A stretch of 64,000 nucleotides of DNA, from the NCBI GenBank assembly GCA_014905825.1, contig JACGCN010000008.1, forward strand, positions 1,178,001 through 1,242,000, in the 5' to 3' direction. The notes under the pieces were generated by a model. It was not told the origin of the DNA, did no database searches, and was given only the letters and a program-made list of their open reading frames with translations. The stretch comes from Lyophyllum atratum (taxonomy: Eukaryota > Basidiomycota > Agaricomycetes > Agaricales > Lyophyllaceae). Within the stretch, counting starts at the first letter, position 1. Each line of letters begins with the position of its first letter. The position numbers and the translations under genes were made by a program. Shown here piece after piece: positions 57,233 to 64,000 of the stretch.

Positions 57233-57652
57233 ACAATTCGAGTGCTCTTCAAGAGGTGTGAGTGATACGTTTATTCGCGTTATTGGACCCGACGACTGAG
57301 ACTTCGTGGTTGGTGTCGCATAGGGAGAACTGGTAGTTGATAGCTGATATATGTCTGTGACCGCGCTATCACTAGTGGAATGACAAAAATTGTGTTGCTG
57401 TAACCTACATTCGCTTAGTCGTCCGCTTCAACCCCTCACTTGGGAGAACTTGAGCCTCTATCCTAGCGTATATCGTAGCATCATCCCTGCCACCATGTCA
57501 GCGATCAACGGTGGAGCAATTGCCTTGTAGATAAGGCAATTAAGATTGTCAAGCTCAAAAAGGTGTCACGGTGTACGATCTGTCGTGAAATAGTTGGAAG
57601 ATATGAAGGGCTTCCCATCTCTTGGCCGTACTAGTTATTTAGATTAGATAAG
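57233..57652. other. 3' region of the secreted precursor
   Basis: This stretch holds no recognised gene or repeat. It should carry the 3' untranslated region of the precursor gene. Confidence 0.4.
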
Positions 57653-58486
57653 GTTAGTACGGACTCCTGACTTTCCGCCGAAAACTTTAAAACCAAAAGC
57701 GGTAACTGAGTCACATGATTCTTTGGTATCCAATAGACGTCAACAACGCGAACACGACGTTCCAAATCATCCAAATCCTCCAACATCCAACCATGTTCCC
57801 ACTGGCTCCGCGTCGCAATCAAGCACGCTCAACGCGGAATCGCTATATTTTAATTCTGTGCCCATCCTGCGTCTCCCTCTCCAGTTCCGCCAATCAGGAG
57901 CCTTCAACACAATGCAGGATCATCAACGTTTGATTTACAATGTAGATGCTTTTCACAGCTGGCTGAAGAACAAGCTGATAATGTTATAGAGCTACAGCTT
58001 GTGAAGACTGTCAACAACGGCGGGGACTTCATCAATCCTTCTATTATGTTTGCTCGAGACACGGAACCGGCGGCATCGTGATGAGCTTGACCTCCGCATC
58101 GCTCTCCTCCGTTTTCTCTTGCGCAGCTTGCCTTCCATCGGGTCCTGGCGGTCTCGCTTCTGCGATAGCGGTGGTGAGGGCGACATCACCACTGCTTTTG
58201 GACGAATTGGGCAGTTCGTATCCTCATTTCTGACCTCATTAATATTAGTCTACGTTCAAAGTATGCCGAGCTGTCGTAAAATAAAAAAGGGAAATCACGG
58301 CCAGTATGCAATGGAACCTGCACTTAAAAAGGCCCACAGTAGCGGGCTTTGCGACGGAACGCGCTATGGTGTTATCCCGAAAACTTGCAATGAGTCTGAC
58401 GAAATTCCTCATATCTGACCTCACGTGATTCGATTGCCTGATATAGATCTAAGGTTTTCGGCGGAAAGTGAGCAACTGTTAGTACG
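57653..58486. mobile_element. Candidate Mutator-like MITE with 9-base target duplication
   Basis: The nonamer GTTAGTACG occurs directly repeated at 57653-57661 and 58478-58486. Just inside, 24-base ends are inverted copies: the inner 16 (ACTTTCCGCCGAAAAC) are perfect, the outer eight match at only three or so positions. A 9-base duplication is characteristic of Mutator-like elements. The 816-base interior has no recognisable coding sequence. The poor match at the extreme ends is unusual for this class and lowers confidence. Confidence 0.5.
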
Positions 58487-58876
58487 TAGAGCCAATATCG
58501 AAGGCATAGCCAAACAAAGCTCATAGACTCCGTGGCCCTTGAAGTTATAGGACTTGTGCGCTGTTGAGTTCGGCGTTTCGCCACCAATTGGACCCTCCAT
58601 GCCTTTTCTCAGTTCATTAACACCGTCTTCGGCTATCGAGGACAACCTCTTCTCGTTCGCAGGTCAGACATGTCTCACGCCCTATTAATATCGGGCGCTC
58701 TTCAAGCGCCAATATGCCCACCGCAACAGACCGCAACCGTGCAGGTGACTTGACTCATGGTAATCTAACGTAAAACTAGCGCTCAGGCGGCGGCCCCTCT
58801 TGCTAACTTCCCCTGCCCTGTGCTTGCGAGTTCAAGGCTCGAGACAACTGCATATTGCACCGTCGTTTCTGCAAGT
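58487..58876. promoter_or_regulatory. Upstream region of the GNAT gene
   Basis: This stretch should contain the promoter of the GNAT-domain gene. No specific motif or other gene is recognised. Confidence 0.35.
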
Positions 58877-60522
58877 ATGTCAGCAATGGACAAGGTAAAC
58901 CTGTGGGCTGCAGATACGAGGAGCGACGTCTACTTGGCGGACAAGCTGCAAGCGCAGGACGGCCGTCTCGACCAACTCTTCAACCTCTTCGAGAAGCTCC
59001 AGGTCGCCACAGTTGAAACTTCACACCCCGAGTTAGACCTGATCACATTTTCCGAGATGGCGTACTACTTCGGAGTCATCATGAAGAAACGTACAGCACA
59101 GTCGACATCCGCCAAAGCGCCAGTCGAGTCACAAGCGCCAGCATCGGTACGTATGCCTCTATTCAAGTGTTGCGCCGCTTTCTCACAACGGTGCCACTTA
59201 TATAGCCTTCGTTTATCCAGTCTTCTACGCCAAAACCTCTTTCGAATGAGGTGAAGAGCCCAAGGAAGCGCTCACGATCAGTGAAATGGAGCCAAGTTGC
59301 TAAGGTACCTCTTGACCAATCTCAAAACAAAATCCGCAAGCTCTCTGCTGACGCCCACCCCTCAAATTCACGGTGCTCCCAGCAGAATACCGATCCTTCC
59401 GACTCCGTCATCTGGCCTGCCTCCCCCACGACACCCCCCACTGTCAAGTCTGATTCCGAGCACGACGACCTCAATTATGCGCACGCTCTCGCGCTCTACG
59501 ATGCCGATGACAATCTACCATACGAGTTTGAGTTTGAGGTTGAAAAGAAGGGAGAAGCCCTTGATGAAGCAATCGGCCTCATATACCTGGTGCAGCCGAA
59601 CGTTTATCAAGACGATCCTTTGCACGTGCGGGAGCTCAATATTGGTATCATTCTCGAGCCTGAGTATCGCGGCAAAGGCTACGCTTCCCGTGCCATCGAT
59701 ATGATCCTGAAGAAGGCGTTTCAAGACGGACAGTGTCACCGCGTGCAAGCTGTTCTGCCGGACCACGTCGCAAAAAACAACGCCATTTGTCTCTTTACTC
59801 AGATGTACGTCCCATCATATTTTCTGGCTGCATTTTAGCTGTAGCTGATCTTCATCCTGTTTATACATAGGAGGTTTGACAATGAAGGCACGCGACGCCG
59901 TGGATTTTTTAGCCCGCTGGAGAAAGTATTCAAGGACGTCACGTATATGGGGCTCCTCGATACCGACTGGGCACTGCGCGAGCGTGATGGCGTCATTGCC
60001 CAGAGAGCTGCACGGGCTGCACCGAAATCAGTTTGGGATGAGTTATTCGCGCGACACCAACGTGAACGCGAGGAGCTCTTAAATTGGGAAGATGGAATGG
60101 TGATGAAGCAGTCGGCAACGTTAGTAAGGGCACAGACGCCGACTCAGAGTGACTTTAGAAAAATTGGGGATGATGCAGAAGGGAAGGATACAATGGAAGG
60201 AGAGGACCCGTGGGAGGCCGTGATTCAGCGCGAAAATGGGACGGGGGAGAAGGGGGAAGTCTCGGAGGCAATTTCTTCGTCGAATGGTTGGGAAAGCGGT
60301 ACCTTCGACTTCCCGCCCTCATCCGAATCAGACGCAGATTCAGTGCGCTCTGTGAGCCCCGGCGGTTACTTCAGCGCCGCTTCATCGTCGTCCTCTTCCT
60401 CATCCGCATGGGATCTGATGGAATCTTCGGACTCAGAGGCTGATTCATCTGGACTGTCCGTGGCCAGCTCCAATGACTCTGAGGATGACGAATGGATGTC
60501 CAATGTCAGCCAACCACTCTAG
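58877..60522 (+). CDS. GNAT-family N-acetyltransferase domain protein
   Basis: Three exons, 58877-59146, 59206-59804 and 59871-60522, give 506 residues. After a helical N-terminus and a basic, Ser/Pro-rich linker (SPRKRSRSVKWSQVAKV, a possible nuclear signal) comes a GNAT fold at about residues 170-300: ELNIGIILEPEYRGKGYASRAIDMIL holds the acetyl-CoA pyrophosphate loop (RGKGYAS). NNAICLFTQMRFDNEGTRRRGFF is the C-terminal part of the fold. A long acidic serine-rich tail ends the protein. The acceptor is unknown. An in-frame ATG at 58820 upstream would add 19 residues; ATG codons at 58877 and 58886 are close together, and I chose the first. Confidence 0.78.
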
Positions 60523-61848
60523 AGATGTCTTTTTGTTGTAGGGTGTGCTTTTAGCTCTTTTGATCGTTGACTCATACACGTCGTCTTTCCTTCGACTCAC
60601 GCAGTACGATACATCATTTCTTTCAGGCTTGAAGCCTGAACATGCAACCCCCATGTACTAGTAGTGATAACACCTCACCGTATGTCCATTTACCTCCAGC
60701 GTCCGGCGTCCCATTTTGTCACCGTGCCACCTGTGCCCGCATGAGTTCTTGGGCAAAAAGTCATGTCCAAAGTCGTAAAATGTAGACCACGTCATCGAGT
60801 TTCCCTAGAAATTGGCCTGTTTGCCTGCCCCCGAAAACTCCTAGATCCAGTTTAGACCGCCGAAGAAAATCATGGTTCATGAGCGCCATAGAAATGAACT
60901 GTGCGGGAGGTCTCGAGAAGAAACAAGGCCACGGGTAAACCACTGCTAGTAACCGTCACTAGTAAAAAACATATCCAGGAGGTAAAAACTTGATCGTTTA
61001 TGACAATAACTCCATGAAATGTCAGAAACGTTTAGCCCAGTCGAGGCCCTCTCGAAACAAGGGCCAGAATGACCAACTTATGGTATATGTCGTGGTTGCG
61101 ACATCAGAGGAATGCTAAATGCAAAAACGACAGTGTATGAAACAAAACAGCAAGAAAAGAACGAGCAGGACGGAAAGATCGCGAGTAATACAAACGGGCT
61201 GTGACTTCGTCCCCGTGTAAGACGAATACTGGGTGCCAGATTACATACAAAAGAGGTTCAGGCGCAGGAGGGACAAAAGATACTTGAAAGGTGACCAGTT
61301 ACCACCCAACAGTTCAAGCATACACACAGTGGTGACGAATTCATGCATCCCGATGTTTGCCTAGTCTCCGTTAGCTGACCTTACAACAGATAATAGCCAA
61401 TGACCGGGCCTGGTAATCATAGAATGTCGAGCGACTCCATCCAGTACATGGGTCCAGATGTCCACTTGGAATTCATAGGGGCCGTTTCTCCATTCTGTGA
61501 CCACTCTTCAATGATTCCGCGGATCCGCATGCGCCCCTTCGATTGAGCGCCATGAGTGGGGTTGAGCTTGCGATTGCAGACGCATAGACTGATCACCATT
61601 CGACGTTGAAATTCGAGGAGCTGAGCGTATCGGCCGGTGGTTGCCAGTGTCGCGCATTACATCAACAGTTGGCCCAGCCGTGGAGGACAGAAGATCGAAC
61701 TGCCGAGAAGCCGCACAATCAACCAGTCATCGGAGATCAAACCTAAAGCTGAAGAACTGTACATGACGGGAGCTCGGTAATTGCCGAAAGGCGCAGGACA
61801 ACGCAAGTGTAGAGGTAAGGATCAAGCTCATCGTCGCCGCCAACAAAA
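60523..61848. other. Intergenic between the GNAT gene and eL42
   Basis: About 1.3 kb with no recognised gene. The right end must hold the eL42 promoter. Only two or three short minus-strand frames occur (for example 60761-60943 and 61417-61599), none recognisable. Confidence 0.4.
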
Positions 61849-62512
<664 letters not shown>

Positions 62513-63059
62513 GCGTGTCATCTGTTGTATTATGGCTTATGTTACTCTCCACTTTTCACTCTACACGACGCCAAATATGATATGCACGTCCATCTCATAT
62601 GACTGCGATACGACAGCCTCGGCATCCTCGACCTTCACTGACTGACGGCCCTCACATTAATGAACGTGCACCCATTATATGTGTGTTTCACCTCATGAGT
62701 CGATTCTGATGTGTTTAATCGCCAATGAGTTCTTTGGTGTTGGGGTGTTTGAGGTCGATAGTAGTGGAAACCATTACCTCGCCTTCGAAGCGCGTCAGTT
62801 TTCTCTGCGCTGGTACGACGGAGGCGAGTCTTGATGCGCTATACTATGGCTAAAATCTCAAGTTCGCAAGACGATCCTCACCACCTGGGTAACAGTACGG
62901 AATGACTCACATCATGGCATCATTAAAGACTTGTTCAGGTAGCGAATTAGTCCTGCATGTACCGTACGGGGGTTGGATGATCGCACGGAAATGATCCTCA
63001 ATAAGCCAATAGATTGCGCGCCCCTTGGATCTTGACAACGCTGATGTCTACGTCTACGT
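62513..63059. other. Convergent 3' intergenic region
   Basis: The region lies between the ends of eL42 and the NatA subunit gene, which converge. It should hold both 3' untranslated regions. No other feature is recognised. Confidence 0.4.
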
Positions 63060-64000
63060 TCACACCGGGGCATTATCCTCCGGTTTCGCCTCCTCTTTCG
63101 CTTCTGCCTCTCCGACCTGTGCCCGCTTTCTCAGCACCTCAAGCTCTGCTGCAGGCTTGAATATAGTCGACAGCTCAAACCGTGCATCGGCTGCGCTGCG
63201 GAACTCCTCCAGCCTCTCTGACTTGATCAACCCCAAGAACGACACGATTTCTAGCGCAACCTAATCGTACAAGTAAGCAAAGTATGCCTGCAAGGAGAAC
63301 GAACGACTCGAAGAAGACGTACCGGGATATCAAGCTTCGAGTCCGCTCCAAGGGCCGAGAACATAGTCGCCTCAACATCCTGCAGCGGCGCCTGAAGGGC
63401 TCGTGCGACCTTCGCAGCAGCTAGGACAGCACGCGGGTTGGGCGCATGCCGCTGGAGGTACTGCGAGTTATACGTGTCCAGAGACACCTCGTCAGACAGG
63501 AGCTGCGCCAAAGCCTCCGTGACGAGCGGCCCGATGGGCGCAGGCGGCGGTTGCGGGAGAGCCGAGACTGCTTGGCGGAAGTGCACGAGTCTGATGTGCA
63601 GCTCTGGGTGCTCGGGATCCAGCGCACGCGCTCGGTTCAGGGCTTTTACGGCCTGTAGGAGTTTTTCTGTACAGGGAAGTCATTGAGAAACGGTGGGGCA
63701 GACGGCGGGAGTGGGAAGTGTACTTCTGCGGATTGCGACGTCGTAAATAAGGATCCACGCATCGATGTTGTCGGTTGCGAGGTTATTTAGCGGGAGGAGG
63801 AGCTTGGCGGCTTGTTCGAGAGGGTCGGCAACGCTAAGGAGCTTTAGGCCCTCAGGGTCCTCGTCCTTGGGTGGGACGACCTCGAGACCTTTGTCCTCAT
63901 TTGCGGAGGCTGCGGGGACTGAGTGAAATGGAATGGAGCTCAGAGAAGAACATATGGTCCGGGAGGGCAAAATGGGGAGTACCTTTCTTGGTGTCTTCTT
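63060..64000 (-). CDS. NAA15: NatA N-terminal acetyltransferase auxiliary subunit NAA15/NAT1, C-terminal part
   Basis: The gene enters from the right edge; the start lies outside the window. Visible exons are 63983 to the edge, 63724-63918, 63323-63666 and 63060-63260, with consistent phase to the stop at 63060. The segments DPLEQAAKLLLPLNNL, ILIYDVAIRRKKLLQAVKALNRA and LDPEHPELHIRLVHFRQ are the last helical TPR-like repeats of NAA15, which anchors the catalytic NAA10 to the ribosome for co-translational N-terminal acetylation. The tail is charged (EAEAKEEAKPEDN). No damage is seen in the visible part. Confidence 0.88.

Overview
The window reads as nuclear DNA of a filamentous basidiomycete, most likely an agaricomycete. 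Almost every gene is cut by several 45-70 base GT-AG introns, and the products are typical of that group: a fungal DUF6534-type membrane protein family, an LYS2 aminoadipate reductase, an HMG-CoA reductase with sterol-sensing segment, a delta-12-type desaturase, and an ENP2/NOL10 protein. There is no bacterial-style operon structure. Exon boundaries below were worked out by hand from splice signals, phase and family resemblance; each joined model closes with consistent phase unless stated.

Layout: 1-2.6 kb is gene-poor and holds a ~1.6 kb element bounded by inverted arrays of the palindrome TTCGCGAA. 2.6-7 kb: SRPK-like kinase (+) and a ten-exon cytochrome P450 (-). 7-9.2 kb: no gene seen. 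9.2-19 kb: DUF6534 copy 1 (+), ENP2/NOL10 (+), zinc alcohol dehydrogenase (-), RBR ubiquitin ligase (+). 19-22 kb: relic first exon of another DUF6534 gene, a small LYS2-derived scrap, then intact DUF6534 copy 2 (-). 22.9-29.5 kb: LYS2 (+) and a fatty acid desaturase (-), tail to tail. 30-47.5 kb is a dynamic accessory region: a segmental duplication carrying two broken DUF6534 genes, one holding a 1.1 kb insertion with a 6-base target duplication; a small Cys-repeat protein; a ~165-base tandem array; a 2.3 kb CACTA-like element with 106-base terminal inverted repeats carrying scrambled fragments of translation elongation factor 2; an aminoglycoside-phosphotransferase-fold kinase; and a hairpin MITE. 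47.8-64 kb is conserved again: HMG-CoA reductase (-), a secreted PHP-domain hydrolase (-), a small secreted Kex2-type repeat precursor (+), an ~0.8 kb Mutator-like MITE, a GNAT-domain protein (+), ribosomal protein eL42 (+), and the 3' end of the NatA auxiliary subunit NAA15 (-), running off the right edge.

The housekeeping genes are functionally unrelated to each other (lysine synthesis, sterol synthesis, lipid desaturation, ribosome biogenesis, translation, N-terminal acetylation), and I see no biosynthetic cluster. The most novel items are the CACTA-like element with captured, reordered eEF2 pieces and a palindrome that appears conserved by compensatory change, the secreted repeat precursor ending in a 19-residue four-cysteine peptide, and the small protein with DnaJ-like CxxC / CxGxG repeats. 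Six introns spread over five genes appear to use AAG rather than YAG as the 3' splice site.
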